Assembly: GCF_900143695.1 (NCBI RefSeq)
Contig: NZ_FRFE01000008.1
Coordinates: 1-64,000 of the forward strand
Reading direction: 5' to 3'
DNA from: Desulfopila aestuarii DSM 18488
GTDB taxonomy: Bacteria; Desulfobacterota; Desulfobulbia; Desulfobulbales; Desulfocapsaceae
Length of the DNA stretch: 64,000 bases
The notes under the pieces are model-generated. The model saw only the letters and a program-made list of their open reading frames with translations. It did not search any database and was not told the DNA's origin. This document shows positions 46,515 through 56,273 of the stretch, one piece after another (the first letter of the stretch is position 1; each line of letters opens with the position of its first letter). The translations under genes and the position numbers were made by a program.

Positions 46515-48101
46515 TTACATGCGGAAAACCCCGAATTGGGTGGCTTCGATCGGCGCGTTGAGGCTCGCCGATATGGCAAGGCCCAGCACCATCCGGGTAT
46601 CCGCCGGCTGGATAATTCCGTCGTCCCAGAGGCGGGCGCTGGCGTAATAGGGGTGGCCCTGGTGCTCATATTGGTCACGGATCTGCTGTTTGAAGACTTC
46701 GAGTTCGTCCGGTGAATCCCCCCCCTGCCGCACCTCGGCCAGTACGTTGGCTGCCTGCTCGCCGCCCATCACCGAAATCCGGCTATTAGGCCAGCTGAAG
46801 ACAAAACGCGGCTCGTAGGCCCGTCCACACATGGCGTAGTTGCCGGCACCGAAGCTACCACCAATGATCACTGTGAACTTCGGTACTCTGGCACACGAGG
46901 TCGCCATGACCATCTTGGCCCCGTGTTTGGCAATACCACCCTGCTCGTACTTGCCGCCCACCATAAACCCACTGATATTCTGGAGGAAAACAAGGGGAAT
47001 TCTCCGCGCACAACAGAGCTCGATAAAATGGCAGCCCTTCTCTGCCGATTCGGAAAAGAGCACCCCGTTATTGGCGATAATCCCCACCGGATAACCCATG
47101 ATATGCGCAAAGCCGCAGACCAGCGTGGTGCCGAACAGTGCCTTAAACTCATCAAATTCACTCTCGTCAACCAACCGGCAGAGCACTTCCCGCACATCGT
47201 AAGGAGTACGGACAGTAGCCGGAATCACCCCTGCCAATTCCTTCGGATCATAGTGTGGCGGCCGAGATTCACGAACAGGGATATCCACCACCTTTTGGCG
47301 GTTAAGCGTTCCCATGATCCTCCGGGCCAGCGCCAGGGCATGGTGATCGTTTTCCGCATAGTGATCGGTCACACCCGATTCCCGGCAGTGGACATCGGCG
47401 CCACCAAGATCCTCGGCACTGATCACCTCGCCGGTGGCGGCTTTAACCAGCGGTGGACCGCCCAGGAAAATGGTACCCTGCTGCCGGACGATTACCGACT
47501 CGTCGGCCATTGCGGGGATATAGGCGCCACCCGCGGTGCATGAACCCATCACCACTGCAATCTGGGCGATCCCGGCCGAAGACATGATCGCCTGGTTGTA
47601 GAAAATGCGGCCGAAATGGTCGCGATCGGGGAAAACCCGGTCCTGCTCGGGGAGAAAGGCTCCGCCCGAATCCACCAGGTAAATACAGGGTAACCGGTTC
47701 TGCAGCCCAATCTCCTGGGCCCGCAGATGTTTTTTCACCGTCATCGGCAGATAGGTACCGCCTTTCACCGTGGCGTCGTTGGCCACCACCACGCACTCCT
47801 GGCCTGCCACCCGGCCGATACCGGTGACGATTCCAGCGGCGGGAATATTGCCACCATACATCTCGTAAGCCGCAAACTGCGAGAGCTCCAGAAAGGGTGA
47901 ACCGGGATCGAGAAGTGCGGTGATGCGGTCCCGCACCAGGAGTTTTCCCCGTTGCACGTGCTTCTGCCGGGCGCCCTCACTGCCTCCACGAGCAATCGCG
48001 GCCACCTTCTCTTCAAGGTCGGCAACCAGTTTCTCCATCGATCGGCTATTTGCCTGAAACTCGGCACTGTCGGTGCGGATATGCGATGTCAGTCGGGTCA
48101 T
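46515..48101 (-). CDS. liuB: 3-methylcrotonyl-CoA carboxylase beta (carboxyltransferase) subunit
   Basis: Carboxyltransferase of 528 residues, the normal MccB length. N-terminal CT domain has [68 protein letters not shown] and [17 protein letters not shown]. The [14 protein letters not shown] stretch is typical of MccB and separates it from propionyl-CoA carboxylase. The C-terminal CT domain has [24 protein letters not shown] and [20 protein letters not shown]. It transfers CO2 from biotin to 3-methylcrotonyl-CoA. It begins 10 bp after the isovaleryl-CoA dehydrogenase stop. Confidence 0.95.
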   Translation of the reverse strand: MTRLTSHIRTDSAEFQANSRSMEKLVADLEEKVAAIARGGSEGARQKHVQRGKLLVRDRITALLDPGSPFLELSQFAAYEMYGGNIPAAGIVTGIGRVAGQECVVVANDATVKGGTYLPMTVKKHLRAQEIGLQNRLPCIYLVDSGGAFLPEQDRVFPDRDHFGRIFYNQAIMSSAGIAQIAVVMGSCTAGGAYIPAMADESVIVRQQGTIFLGGPPLVKAATGEVISAEDLGGADVHCRESGVTDHYAENDHHALALARRIMGTLNRQKVVDIPVRESRPPHYDPKELAGVIPATVRTPYDVREVLCRLVDESEFDEFKALFGTTLVCGFAHIMGYPVGIIANNGVLFSESAEKGCHFIELCCARRIPLVFLQNISGFMVGGKYEQGGIAKHGAKMVMATSCARVPKFTVIIGGSFGAGNYAMCGRAYEPRFVFSWPNSRISVMGGEQAANVLAEVRQGGDSPDELEVFKQQIRDQYEHQGHPYYASARLWDDGIIQPADTRMVLGLAISASLNAPIEATQFGVFRM

Positions 48102-48111
48102 ACACCTTCCT

Positions 48112-49278
48112 CTATGCCGTTTCCTGAAAGATTTCCCGACCGATCAGCATCCGGCGAATCTCGCTGGTACCAGCACCTATCTCGTAGAGCTTGGCATCCC
48201 GTAACAGTCGCCCCGCCGGGTACTCGTTGATGTAACCATTGCCGCCGAATATCTGAATGGTCTCAAGCGCCAGCCGGGTGGCCCGTTCGGCACAGTAGAG
48301 AATGACGCTGGCCCCATCCTTTCTGATCGGCGATCCCCGATCGGCAGCCTGGGCCACCATATAGACATAGGAACGACAGGCGTTCCAGGTGGAGTACATA
48401 TCGGCGATCTTGCCCTGCATCAACTGGAACTCACCGATGGAACGTCCGAACTGTTTGCGTTCGTGAATATAGGGCAGTACCTGATCCATGCAGGCGGCCA
48501 TGATGCCAAGCGGACCACCGGCCAGGACCAGCCGTTCGTAGTCAAGACCACTCATCAGTACCTTGACCCCTTCATCGAGATGACCGAGTATATTTTCGGC
48601 CGGCACCTCGCAGTCGGTGAAAATCAGCTCGCAGGTCGCGGAGCCACGCATCCCCAGCTTGTCCAGCTTTGGCCCGGTAGCGAAACCGTTCATCCCCTTT
48701 TCAATGAGAAAGGCTGTAATTCCCCGCTGCTTTTTTTCCGGTGAAGTTTTTGCGTAGACAATCAGTAGATCAGCGACCGGCCCGTTGGTGATCCACATCT
48801 TGGTCCCATTGAGAATGAAACGATCGCCTTTGGCCACCGCCCGCAGCTGCATGGAAACCACATCGGAGCCCGAGCCTGCCTCACTCATGGCCAGCGCCCC
48901 CACATGCTCGCCGCTGATAAGGCGTGGCAGATATTTTGCTTTCTGTTCGGCAGTGCCGTTCAAGGTGAGTTGATTGACACAGAGATTGGAGTGAGCTCCG
49001 TAGGCAAGGCCAACAGCGGCAGAACCGCGGCTTAGTTCTTCCATGGCCACCACATGCTCGAGATAGCCCATGTTGGCGCCGCCGTATTCCTCGGGGGCGG
49101 TGATGCCGAGCAGCCCCAGACCACCCATGCGGTTCCACAGTTCCCGTGGAAAAACGTCTTCCCGGTCAATCGCAGCAGCAATCGGTGCTATCTCCCGCTG
49201 GGAAAATTCCTCTACCGTGTCGCGCAGCAGGTTGACCGTCTCGCCCAACCCGAAGTCCAGTCCGGTTCGTCGTGCCAT
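48112..49278 (-). CDS. ivd: Isovaleryl-CoA dehydrogenase
   Basis: FAD acyl-CoA dehydrogenase of 388 residues. Family motifs: [32 protein letters not shown] (FAD binding), [17 protein letters not shown], and the C-terminal [24 protein letters not shown]. In most acyl-CoA dehydrogenases the catalytic Glu lies in the C-terminal helix. Here that position is GAGTSE-type with Gly, and instead [13 protein letters not shown] carries Glu248, the alternative position used by isovaleryl-CoA dehydrogenase. It oxidises isovaleryl-CoA to 3-methylcrotonyl-CoA and passes electrons to ETF, whose genes are not in the window. GGAGG lies 7 bases before the ATG. Confidence 0.93.
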   Translation of the reverse strand: MARRTGLDFGLGETVNLLRDTVEEFSQREIAPIAAAIDREDVFPRELWNRMGGLGLLGITAPEEYGGANMGYLEHVVAMEELSRGSAAVGLAYGAHSNLCVNQLTLNGTAEQKAKYLPRLISGEHVGALAMSEAGSGSDVVSMQLRAVAKGDRFILNGTKMWITNGPVADLLIVYAKTSPEKKQRGITAFLIEKGMNGFATGPKLDKLGMRGSATCELIFTDCEVPAENILGHLDEGVKVLMSGLDYERLVLAGGPLGIMAACMDQVLPYIHERKQFGRSIGEFQLMQGKIADMYSTWNACRSYVYMVAQAADRGSPIRKDGASVILYCAERATRLALETIQIFGGNGYINEYPAGRLLRDAKLYEIGAGTSEIRRMLIGREIFQETA

Positions 49279-49387
49279 ACGTATCCTCCATCAGCATATC
49301 CGCAATAATCATTGCTGATTACAGCATATCACAGCCTGTCAGGAATAGAAAATTGTGGTCTTTTCAGCACGACATTGCCGGCTGTTA

Positions 49388-51142
49388 TCACTCCTCCATG
49401 GTCGAGAGATCACCGTCAGGCAGACCAAGCTCCCTGGCCTTCAGTAATCGCCGCATTATCTTACCGGCTCTGTTTTTTGGCAAATGCTGGTTAAACTCAA
49501 TTTCACGTGGTGCAACTGCAGAACCGAGCATCTTCCTAGTAAAAGCTATGAGTTCAAGACGCAACGCATCACTTGCCTCGAATCCCGATTTGAGTGAGAC
49601 AAATCCCTTCACCAGCTCCCCTACCACCGGGTCAGGTTTGCCGATAACCCCGGCTTCAGCTACTGCCGGGTGGGCCATGAGCACGCTTTCCACCTCAAAT
49701 GGCCCGACCATATGGCCCGCAGTCTTGATGATGTCATCAGCCCTGCCAACAAACCAGAAGTAACCGTCCCCATCTCTTTTGGCCAGATCCCCGGTCAGAT
49801 ACCAGTCACTGGCAAAACAACTGCGATAGCGCTCCTCATCGTGCAGATAACCGCGAAACATGGACGGCCAACCAGGTCGAAGCGCCAACTCTCCCTGGGT
49901 GCCAGGCGTCTCAATCTCTTCAGCACCGCCATCCTCCGACCTCCTGACAATGGCAGCCTCGATACCGGGCAGCGGTCGCCCCATGGAGCCTGGTCGAATC
50001 TCCATGGCGGGAAAGTTTGCGATCATAATGCCGCCCGTTTCCGTCTGCCACCAATTGTCATGAATCGGCATTCCGAGCGCCTCTTGCCCCCAGACAATCG
50101 CTTCGGGATTCAATGGCTCCCCGACACTTTGAACAAGCCGCAGATGACTGAGGTTATACGATTTCACCGGCTCAGCCCCAAGGCGCATCAACCTGCGGAT
50201 CGCCGTAGGCGCGGTATACAAGACGCTGACCTTTTGCGATTCGAGAATATTACACCAGCGGGTGGCATCGAAATCGGCTTCGTCAACAATATTGGTAATC
50301 CCGTGCAGGAGTGGTGCAAGAATGCCATATGATGTGCCGGTTACCCAGCCGGGGTCTGCCGTACACCAGAAGACATCATCAGCGTGAAAATCAAGGACAT
50401 ACTTACCGGTTAGGTAATGGGTCAGGGCAGCGCCATGAACATGGAGCGCACCCTTTGGCATACCCGTGGTGCCGCTTGTAAAATGTAATAGAGCAATATC
50501 CTCAAGATCGGTGGACGGAATGGTAAAGGTATCCTGCACCTTCGCCATCAATCGGGGAAGCGATAGCAAGCGGCTGTCTTCATGTTCCTCCAAATCCACC
50601 AGCAGCACATACCGTAGTAAGGGCAGTCGATTCAAAAGCTTTGCCACTTTCTCACGATAGAGTCGTCGAGTAGTGATCAAAATCTTTGCATCACCCCTGC
50701 TCATACGCTGATATATCGGCTCGGGACCAAAGGCGGAATAAAGCGGGCAAAAGACACTGGTGTTCTTTAGGGCGCCAAGGGCTGCGATATAGAGTTCAGG
50801 AATCCTGCCAGTAAGCGTGCAGACCGTGTCACCTCTACCGAGACCCAGCATATGCAGGACATTGGCAAAACGGCTGGTCAGCGTTTTCAGCTCGCCGTAG
50901 GTAAAACGTTCCACCCTGTCACTTTGGCTCAGCCAGCGCAGCGCAACATGCTTTGCAAGCTGCCCTTCTGCATGACAGTCCACTGCGGCATGGGCGATGT
51001 TGAAACCTTTCTTACCAGGAAGAGATGGTAACTCCCGACGAATGTTATCCCAGGAAAAATCGGCAAGGGTCGCCTGATAATCTGATAGGTGGGGAGATTG
51101 TTTGGGCGATCCTGGGTCCTTTCTGATTGCGGTCCACTTCAT
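49388..51142 (-). CDS. Acyl-CoA synthetase, AcsA-like (AMP-forming)
   Basis: ANL-superfamily ligase of 584 residues. AMP-binding motif [24 protein letters not shown] (about 222-245), [10 protein letters not shown] (about 340), [30 protein letters not shown], and the C-terminal [13 protein letters not shown] with the catalytic and acetylatable Lys. Overall it is most like Gram-positive AcsA (acetate-CoA ligase, about 570 residues). As first gene of the leucine operon it could activate isovalerate or other short branched acids, or acetoacetate released by HMG-CoA lyase. Acetate itself is also possible. It ends 109 bp before ivd. A plausible promoter lies about 130 bp upstream. Confidence 0.82.
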   Translation of the reverse strand: MKWTAIRKDPGSPKQSPHLSDYQATLADFSWDNIRRELPSLPGKKGFNIAHAAVDCHAEGQLAKHVALRWLSQSDRVERFTYGELKTLTSRFANVLHMLGLGRGDTVCTLTGRIPELYIAALGALKNTSVFCPLYSAFGPEPIYQRMSRGDAKILITTRRLYREKVAKLLNRLPLLRYVLLVDLEEHEDSRLLSLPRLMAKVQDTFTIPSTDLEDIALLHFTSGTTGMPKGALHVHGAALTHYLTGKYVLDFHADDVFWCTADPGWVTGTSYGILAPLLHGITNIVDEADFDATRWCNILESQKVSVLYTAPTAIRRLMRLGAEPVKSYNLSHLRLVQSVGEPLNPEAIVWGQEALGMPIHDNWWQTETGGIMIANFPAMEIRPGSMGRPLPGIEAAIVRRSEDGGAEEIETPGTQGELALRPGWPSMFRGYLHDEERYRSCFASDWYLTGDLAKRDGDGYFWFVGRADDIIKTAGHMVGPFEVESVLMAHPAVAEAGVIGKPDPVVGELVKGFVSLKSGFEASDALRLELIAFTRKMLGSAVAPREIEFNQHLPKNRAGKIMRRLLKARELGLPDGDLSTMEE

Positions 51143-51754
51143 GTTCGCACCTCCTATCTTTTCTCGGTATGTTCCCAGATATCTGCTCTCGTCCCATTGG
51201 ACACTTTATGATCAGATACCTGTCCTGTGAATGGACGTTTACCGAAAACCAGAATTTAGGATGTATACTTTAGAATACGAAACATCAGGACGAACAGTCA
51301 AGAAACCCTGCAAAATAGGTAGGCCATGTTGGCAGGTGAAGTCCTACCTGGTTAGGAAACATCATTAGTCTCAGTTTTTCTAAAATTCTTTACCTTGTCA
51401 CTAGATATTTCTTATAGCATCGTTACCGTCTCCATCGTTCATTTAACAACCAACTCAACCGTAATAACTCAATAACATAGTACATTTCATAGAATCTTTC
51501 TTAAGCGAAGGCTCCGGAATCAGCGGCCTTTGCAGCTGAAGGCTAGCAGGTACTCTGAGTGATAGCCGGGGGATTGCACATGGGCAAACCCCTCATGGAT
51601 ATCACAAATATTTTGAAAATAATCATAAATTCATAAACAGCCCTCGATGACCATGACATATGCGGGGTAGGAAATAGAGTTACAGCAAGGAGCAACGACG
51701 AAGAAGAGCCTTTCTCGTGCCGGGAGAACCAGCAGAGGAAGGTGCGCTTAAAAG
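51143..51754. other. Long intergenic region with possible structured RNA
   Basis: About 610 bp without a convincing gene. The right half (about 51500-51600) is rich in hairpins: GGCTA...TAGCC enclosing ACTCTGAGT, and GGGG-A-TTG pairing with CAA-A-CCCC. It does not match TPP, SAM, cobalamin or c-di-GMP riboswitches that I can recall. The left end holds the promoter of the acyl-CoA synthetase gene. Confidence 0.3.
51272..51301 (-). promoter_or_regulatory. Candidate sigma-70 promoter of the leucine operon
   Basis: On the minus strand, TTGACT (51301-51296) and TATTCT (51277-51272) are 18 bases apart, about 130 bp before the acyl-CoA synthetase ATG. An imperfect palindrome GTATAC...GTATTC overlaps the -10 and could be an operator. 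Confidence 0.45.
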
Positions 51755-51793
51755 AAAAGGGGCTGCCACATACTGGGCAGCCCCTTTTCTTTT
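51755..51793. terminator. Bidirectional terminator at the end of the unknown-function gene
   Basis: AAAAGGGGCTGCC (51755-51767) pairs with GGCAGCCCCTTTT (51775-51787) over a 7-base loop. T-rich tails occur in both directions. On the minus strand it ends the gene at 51825. Confidence 0.8.
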
Positions 51794-51824
51794 GTCAATA
51801 TTTGAAATTTTGCCGAGTTTCTTG

Positions 51825-52715
51825 TCACTCGGCCTGTTCTTCCACATCGATGAGCAGCTGGTCAAACAGTGTGCTCATCTTGTTCTCAATAAAGGAGTCT
51901 ACCTCTGCCATAACCGCTCCCAGAGTATCGACAAACTGCTCGCCAGCCTCATCATCACGTTGCAGAAGGTGATGACCAAAAAGCTGATTGACCGGCTTGC
52001 GGGCAAGACCAATGATTCTGTCGTTATACTGCTCAACCTGCTCTACAATCCTGTTAAACAGGCTGTCAACGTCGCTGAAGAGGCCGTAGTCCTGCAGAGC
52101 TGGCTGAAGCAATGCGTCTTCTGAAGCAATTTCTTCACTTGCAGGAGCAACAGCCGGTTGTGGTTCGGTGTCATGCAAGGATGCCAATGACCGGGTTGCG
52201 GTGGCTGCTTCCACCGAGTTCATCTCGTAGGATTGCTGGTAGCTGATATCTGCGGAATAGGCTGAGACAGAGTCATAGCCGCCCATTGTCATGGCCTTGT
52301 CCATGGCTGCGGCCATGTCACCCGTGGTCATCTTGGAGATGACCCCATCGATTCCTTTGAGGATATTTTCGATATCTTTCAGTTCCTCTTCACTGAGACT
52401 GCCTTCCACGGAAAATGAAAAGCTCTGGCCTGAGGCGAGGGTGAGTTCGCGATGGGATGTGCCGAAGGCGGCGGTTCCATTTTCGTTCTGGACATACCCT
52501 TTGCTATTGTACAAAAAGGCGTCCATCTGGGTAAAACTGCTGGATGAAAGGGTGACCTGGTCGCCATCCTTGGTCTGGATGACGAGACCGGCTTCCAGAC
52601 TCTCCCGGGCCTTGATCGACTGCTGTTGAACATATCCGGCCGAGCGGTAATCCGACAGAGGGTTTTGCCGTGAAGGCAATGCTGAAAAAGGTATGTTGTG
52701 TGCTAGACTGTTCAT
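51825..52715 (-). CDS. Protein of unknown function (296 residues, DUF5610-like feel)
   Basis: Acidic, Ser/Ala-rich soluble protein with no signal peptide or membrane helix. A repetitive N-terminal part rich in Q, S and aromatic residues (YRSAGYVQQQSIKARESLEAG) leads to beta-type segments and then to SLSEEELKDIENILKGIDGVISKM (about 105-130), a helical motif that I loosely associate with DUF5610 proteins; this is a weak match from memory. The C-terminal 100 residues are helical. GGAGG lies about 8 bases before the ATG and a strong terminator follows, so it is a real monocistronic gene. It is flanked by an intact IS3-type element. No function is proposed. Confidence 0.6.
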   Translation of the reverse strand: MNSLAHNIPFSALPSRQNPLSDYRSAGYVQQQSIKARESLEAGLVIQTKDGDQVTLSSSSFTQMDAFLYNSKGYVQNENGTAAFGTSHRELTLASGQSFSFSVEGSLSEEELKDIENILKGIDGVISKMTTGDMAAAMDKAMTMGGYDSVSAYSADISYQQSYEMNSVEAATATRSLASLHDTEPQPAVAPASEEIASEDALLQPALQDYGLFSDVDSLFNRIVEQVEQYNDRIIGLARKPVNQLFGHHLLQRDDEAGEQFVDTLGAVMAEVDSFIENKMSTLFDQLLIDVEEQAE

Positions 52716-52853
52716 GCTGTTCCTCCTTGAATCAAAGACATAAACATCCGTATTGTCTCTTATCGGAAGAACTGTTTAGTTCTTTAGCAGATTTGAAAAA
52801 TAATTTATATGTCCTGCCATGATACATAGTTACAGGTGGGGTAAGTTGAATAA

Positions 52854-52865
52854 AACGGACACCAA
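52854..52865 (+). repeat. Left terminal inverted repeat core of the IS3 element
   Basis: AACGGACACCAA, the exact inverse of the copy at 54101-54112; it is a presumed transposase binding end. Confidence 0.75.
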
Positions 52866-52897
52866 TGTTTCAAATCCCACGACATGGAGGTGTCTCA

Positions 52898-53236
52898 ATG
52901 ACCAAACGTATCAACGGCCGCTACTCAAAGGAATTTCGGGATGAGGCGGTAAAATTAGTTGTCGGAGGCGGCATTTCTTCCTACGAGGCCTCACGCCGGC
53001 TCGCACTGCCAAAATCTACTCTTGAGAGCTGGGTAAGAGCATTCAAGGCCGGCAAACTCGGCGAGATCGGCGGACAGCAACGGCCACTGACCGAAATCGA
53101 ATTAGAACTCGATAGAGTCAAACGAGAGCTGGCTCACGTCAAGCAGGAGCGCGACATTCTAAAAAAAGCCGCCGCGTACTTCGGAGTCTCGCAAGCTCGC
53201 TTACCTGCCAAGGAGTCGCTGCACGGTACGCGATGA
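52898..53236 (+). CDS. IS3-family transposase OrfA
   Basis: A 112-residue DNA-binding component of the element. A helix-turn-helix (YSKEFRDEAVKLVVGGGISSYEASRRLALPKSTLESWVRAFKAG) is followed by a leucine-zipper-like helix (IELELDRVKRELAHVKQERDILKKAAAYF). I start it at ATG 52898 with GGAGG about 8 bases upstream. Seven A at 53161-53167 lie in the frame as AAA AAA; a -1 slip there would enter an open frame that joins OrfB without a stop, yielding OrfAB. OrfA also overlaps OrfB by 4 bases (ATGA), so OrfB can be made separately. Confidence 0.92.
   Translation: MTKRINGRYSKEFRDEAVKLVVGGGISSYEASRRLALPKSTLESWVRAFKAGKLGEIGGQQRPLTEIELELDRVKRELAHVKQERDILKKAAAYFGVSQARLPAKESLHGTR
53161..53167 (+). promoter_or_regulatory. 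Programmed -1 frameshift site of the IS3 element
   Basis: A run of seven A read as A-AAA-AAA in the OrfA frame. OrfB lies in the -1 frame, and this frame is open from the site to the OrfB ATG at 53233, as needed for an OrfAB fusion transposase. Confidence 0.7.
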
Positions 53237-54096
53237 TTACAGAGCTACGATCCGAGTTTGCGGTGCTTCTTCTCTGCCAGGTATTGGACGTATCGCCAAG
53301 CGGCTACTATGCCTCGCTGCAGCGTTCAGAGTCCCCACGCCAGGAAGAAGAGGCACGGCTTGTCTTCGAGATCAAGGCGGCTCACAAAAGAAACCGGGAA
53401 ACCTACGGCCCGGAACGATTACAAAGCGATCTTGCCGAGCATGGGATTCAGGTCGGCGTGCACCGGATCAAGCGTATCCGCAAAGAACACGGCATCCGTT
53501 GCAAGCAGGTGAAAAAGTTTAAGGCGACAACGAACTCCAACCATGCTCTGCCGATTGCCGAGAATGTTCTTGAGCAGAAATTCGAGGCTAACGCTCCCAA
53601 TCAAGCCTGGGTTACAGATCTGACATACATTGCTACCGCTGAAGGCTGGCTGTATCTTGCAGGCCATAAGGATCTCTTCACAGGAGAAATTGTCGGGTAT
53701 GTGATGGGAGAGAGAATGACCAAGAGCTTAGTCTACCAATCCCTTTTTCGTGCCATAGCGGCCAAACGTCCAGCTCCAGGATTAGTTCATCATTCAGATC
53801 GGGGCAGCCAGTATTGCGCCCTGGAGTATAGAAAATTGCTTGACCAATTTGGTATGCGAGCTTCTATGAGTCGCCGTGGTAATTGCTATGACAACGCTCC
53901 CATTGAGAGCTTCTGGGGAGTATTGAAGAACGAGTTAATATACCATCGTCGCGACGTCACCAGGCGTGAAGCAATGCAGGAAATCACGGAGTACATAGAA
54001 ATTTTCTACAATCGCCAAAGGCGCCAGAAAAGATTGGGCTATCTGTCACCTGCGGTCTATGAGCAACAGTTTTTCAAAAAGCAAAGTTCAACCTAA
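53233..54096 (+). CDS. IS3-family transposase OrfB (DDE catalytic subunit)
   Basis: A 287-residue catalytic part with an rve integrase core. An N-terminal HTH_21 region (VFEIKAAHKRNRETYGPERLQSDLAEHGIQVGVHRIKRIRKEHGI) is followed by the catalytic triad: first Asp in WVTDLTYI, second Asp in HHSDRGSQYCA, and Glu in PIESFWGVLKNEL. All three acidic residues and the IFYNRQRRQKRLGYLSPAVYE tail are present, so the enzyme should be active. Its ATG overlaps the OrfA stop. Confidence 0.95.
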   Translation: MITELRSEFAVLLLCQVLDVSPSGYYASLQRSESPRQEEEARLVFEIKAAHKRNRETYGPERLQSDLAEHGIQVGVHRIKRIRKEHGIRCKQVKKFKATTNSNHALPIAENVLEQKFEANAPNQAWVTDLTYIATAEGWLYLAGHKDLFTGEIVGYVMGERMTKSLVYQSLFRAIAAKRPAPGLVHHSDRGSQYCALEYRKLLDQFGMRASMSRRGNCYDNAPIESFWGVLKNELIYHRRDVTRREAMQEITEYIEIFYNRQRRQKRLGYLSPAVYEQQFFKKQSST

Positions 54097-54100
54097 GGCT

Positions 54101-54112
54101 TTGGTGTCCGTT
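54101..54112 (-). repeat. Right terminal inverted repeat core of the IS3 element
   Basis: TTGGTGTCCGTT, the exact inverse of 52854-52865, located just past the OrfB stop. Confidence 0.75.
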
Positions 54113-54182
54113 ATTGACGACCGACCGCAGTCACACCGCCTGTGAACATTTGCAGCAGAATGAGAACTGTCACAACCTGTAA

Positions 54183-54522
54183 AAATCTGAGCCGAATCCC
54201 TTCGGATGTCTTACTGAAGATAAATCTGAGTTTGGTGCCAGTACCATTCACTGCCGCTATCTACAAAGATCGTTAGGAGATAGAAATTTTCTTCAAGAAT
54301 CTCAAGCAGCACTTGAAGGTGAAAACCTTTATCGGTACTAACGAAAATGCGCTACGTATTCCGATTTGAACAGCCTTGATTACCTTGCTACTCCTCAAGT
54401 ACCTGCAATACCTTTCCAAGTTTGGTTGGTCAATGTCCAATCGGGCAACGACGATGCTGCGCCTCAATCTCTTTATCTATCGGGAAGTAGCTTCACGATC
54501 CATTTGGGCAGCCGCCGTCTCC
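54183..54522 (+). pseudogene. Decayed IS4-family transposase C-terminal fragment
   Basis: Translation of 54256-54522 in one frame gives AAIYKDR*EIEIFFKNLK, then QHLKVKTFIGTNENALRIPI*TALITLLLLKYLQYL, then SKFGWSMSNRATTMLRLNLFIYRE, plainly the end of an IS4-family transposase. The Y-x2-R-x3-E-x6-K signature is intact apart from a TAG at 54274-54276 in place of the usual Trp. A second stop (TGA) replaces another Trp. Upstream, the homology (EDKSEFGASTI, ending near 54248) continues in a different frame, so there is a frameshift too. The N-terminal part and the left end are absent, probably removed when the IS3 element arrived. It is not functional. Confidence 0.78.
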
Positions 54523-54914
54523 TCCTGTGATTCAGCTAATGCTGCCAGGTCTTGGACAGCCATCATCAAGATAGAGGTGAACATGGGAACCTGATCCCGG
54601 AAAATCTGTTTTCAGAACAGTAACTGCTCGGATTATAGGCTTCCAATTTTCAAGTCTGTCCTATTTCTGGACAGCAGTGACAATTTACATATAATGTGGG
54701 CGAACAGTAGATCTATCAAGTGAGGTTGTATGTTGAAGTTACTGAGATTGAAATTGGCCACCCACCTCGCCTCACATCCTGACTACAACATAGAGCATTA
54801 CCTCGTGACAGGAGTTCATTCGGCCGATGGCTCTCAACCACACCTGCACAAATTGCAAATTACATCAATAACAGCAAGTCATATTTAGTTTTTTAATCAT
54901 TATTTTTCTTCGCA
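54523..54914. other. Non-coding stretch between IS remnant and sstT promoter
   Basis: AT-rich and apparently decayed sequence, probably including the lost end of the IS4-type element. No ORF with a ribosome site, RNA gene or long repeat is seen. Confidence 0.4.
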
Positions 54915-54943
54915 TTGACATATACATCTATTTACGATTATAT
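54915..54943 (+). promoter_or_regulatory. Sigma-70-type promoter of sstT
   Basis: Perfect -35 TTGACA (54915-54920) and -10 TTATAT (54938-54943) with a 17-bp spacer, 74 bp before the sstT ATG. It is the best sigma-70 match in the window. Confidence 0.65.
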
Positions 54944-55016
54944 CTCCGCCCTGCACTATTGGTTTAGACTTGACATTCTTTGAGTACAAACAAATCTCAA
55001 CACTGGTAAATCTAAA

Positions 55017-56273
55017 ATGGGTAATGACTTGAGTATAATAAAAAAATTGGCATCTGGAAGCCTGGTACAACAGATCATTGTTGGTATTCTTGCGGGTATA
55101 GCTTTGGCTGTCTTCTCCCCGGGATTCGCTATCTCAAGTGGAATCTTGGGAGACATATTTGTGGGAGCATTAAAAGCTGTTGCTCCTATTCTTGTCTTTG
55201 TCATTGTTATGGATTCCATTGCCAGGCAAAATCAAGGCACCCAGACCAATATGCGGATGATTATCATCATGTATTTTTTCGGTACATTCATGGCAGCTCT
55301 CACAGCAGTAACCATGAGCTTTCTCATGCCGACCACGCTCTCTCTTGTTTCATCCGATATTAGCCAGACGCCTCCCAGTGGTATTGGCCAGATTCTTCAC
55401 GTTCTTGTCTTTAAGATTGTCGATAATCCGGTTCATGCCCTGGCGACTGGTAACTTCATCGGCATCCTTGCCTGGGCCATTGCTCTTGGTATCTTCTTTC
55501 GACATAGTGCTGAGAGTGTTAAGGAACTACTACACTCCAGCGCTACAGCAATTTCTGGTATTGTAAAAATAGTTATTCGTATAGCTCCAATCGGTATCTT
55601 TGGTTTAGTTGCAAAAACCATTGCAACAACTGGTTTTTCTGCATTGGCTGGCTATACCCATTTGCTGGCTGTATTACTTGGTTCAATGGTGCTCATAGCT
55701 TTTGTAGTGAATCCAATTATTGTTTTTTTCGTAACCCGACGAAATCCGTACCCTCTGGTCTTTACCTGTTTGCGCGAAAGCGGGGTGACGGCATTTTTCA
55801 CCCGAAGTTCAGCAGCAAATATTCCTGTGAATATGGATCTCTGTAAGCGTTTGAACCTCCATGAAGACACCTACTCGGTCTCAATTCCCCTCGGGGCGAC
55901 CATTAACATGGCCGGTGCAGCAATCACCATTACTGTACTGTCACTTGCTGCTGTCAATACCCTTGGCATCCAGATTGACCTGCCAACGGCATTATTGTTA
56001 AGCCTCGTTTCAACCGTATCGGCTTGCGGTGCTTCGGGTGTCGCCGGAGGTTCCCTTTTGTTGATTCCTCTTGCCTGTAGTCTTTTCGGGGTCCCCAATG
56101 ATATTTCCCTGCAAGTTGTTGCTGTGGGTTTTATTATTGGAGTCATTCAGGATTCTGCTGAAACTGCACTCAATAGTTCTACAGATGTTATCTTTACCGC
56201 AGCGGCCGATTATGCATCCGACTGCTCAACTACTGTAGTTGCAAAGCAATCTGTTGAGACAGTGCGTTCGTAA
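55017..56273 (+). CDS. sstT: Serine/threonine:sodium symporter SstT
   Basis: DAACS-family secondary transporter of 418 residues with about eight membrane helices and two re-entrant loops. The N-terminal [22 protein letters not shown] and the substrate/sodium motifs [12 protein letters not shown] (HP1-like serine-rich loop) and [30 protein letters not shown], followed by [22 protein letters not shown] (HP2), match SstT rather than glutamate carriers. It imports Ser or Thr with sodium. It has a strong promoter of its own and is not part of an operon. Confidence 0.93.
   Translation: MGNDLSIIKKLASGSLVQQIIVGILAGIALAVFSPGFAISSGILGDIFVGALKAVAPILVFVIVMDSIARQNQGTQTNMRMIIIMYFFGTFMAALTAVTMSFLMPTTLSLVSSDISQTPPSGIGQILHVLVFKIVDNPVHALATGNFIGILAWAIALGIFFRHSAESVKELLHSSATAISGIVKIVIRIAPIGIFGLVAKTIATTGFSALAGYTHLLAVLLGSMVLIAFVVNPIIVFFVTRRNPYPLVFTCLRESGVTAFFTRSSAANIPVNMDLCKRLNLHEDTYSVSIPLGATINMAGAAITITVLSLAAVNTLGIQIDLPTALLLSLVSTVSACGASGVAGGSLLLIPLACSLFGVPNDISLQVVAVGFIIGVIQDSAETALNSSTDVIFTAAADYASDCSTTVVAKQSVETVRS

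Larger units (their letters stand above)
52847..54118 (+). mobile_element. IS3-family insertion sequence, apparently intact
   Basis: A complete two-ORF element of about 1.27 kb. The ends carry an inverted repeat whose core AACGGACACCAA (52854-52865) is matched by TTGGTGTCCGTT (54101-54112); the left end probably begins TGAATA at 52847-52848. OrfA and OrfB are both open, with an A7 slippage site between them. I found no clear target duplication, so the outer limits are approximate by a few bases. It lies between the gene at 51825 and the remnant of another IS. Confidence 0.82.

Noticed and set aside
51540-51570. CTGAG-containing hairpin resembling part of a TPP riboswitch
   Set aside because: The other conserved TPP blocks are missing and the nearest genes are not thiamine related.
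52835-54130. Target-site duplication around the IS3 element
   Set aside because: The bases flanking the inverted repeats do not match on the two sides, so either the ends are placed a few bases off or one flank was lost by deletion.
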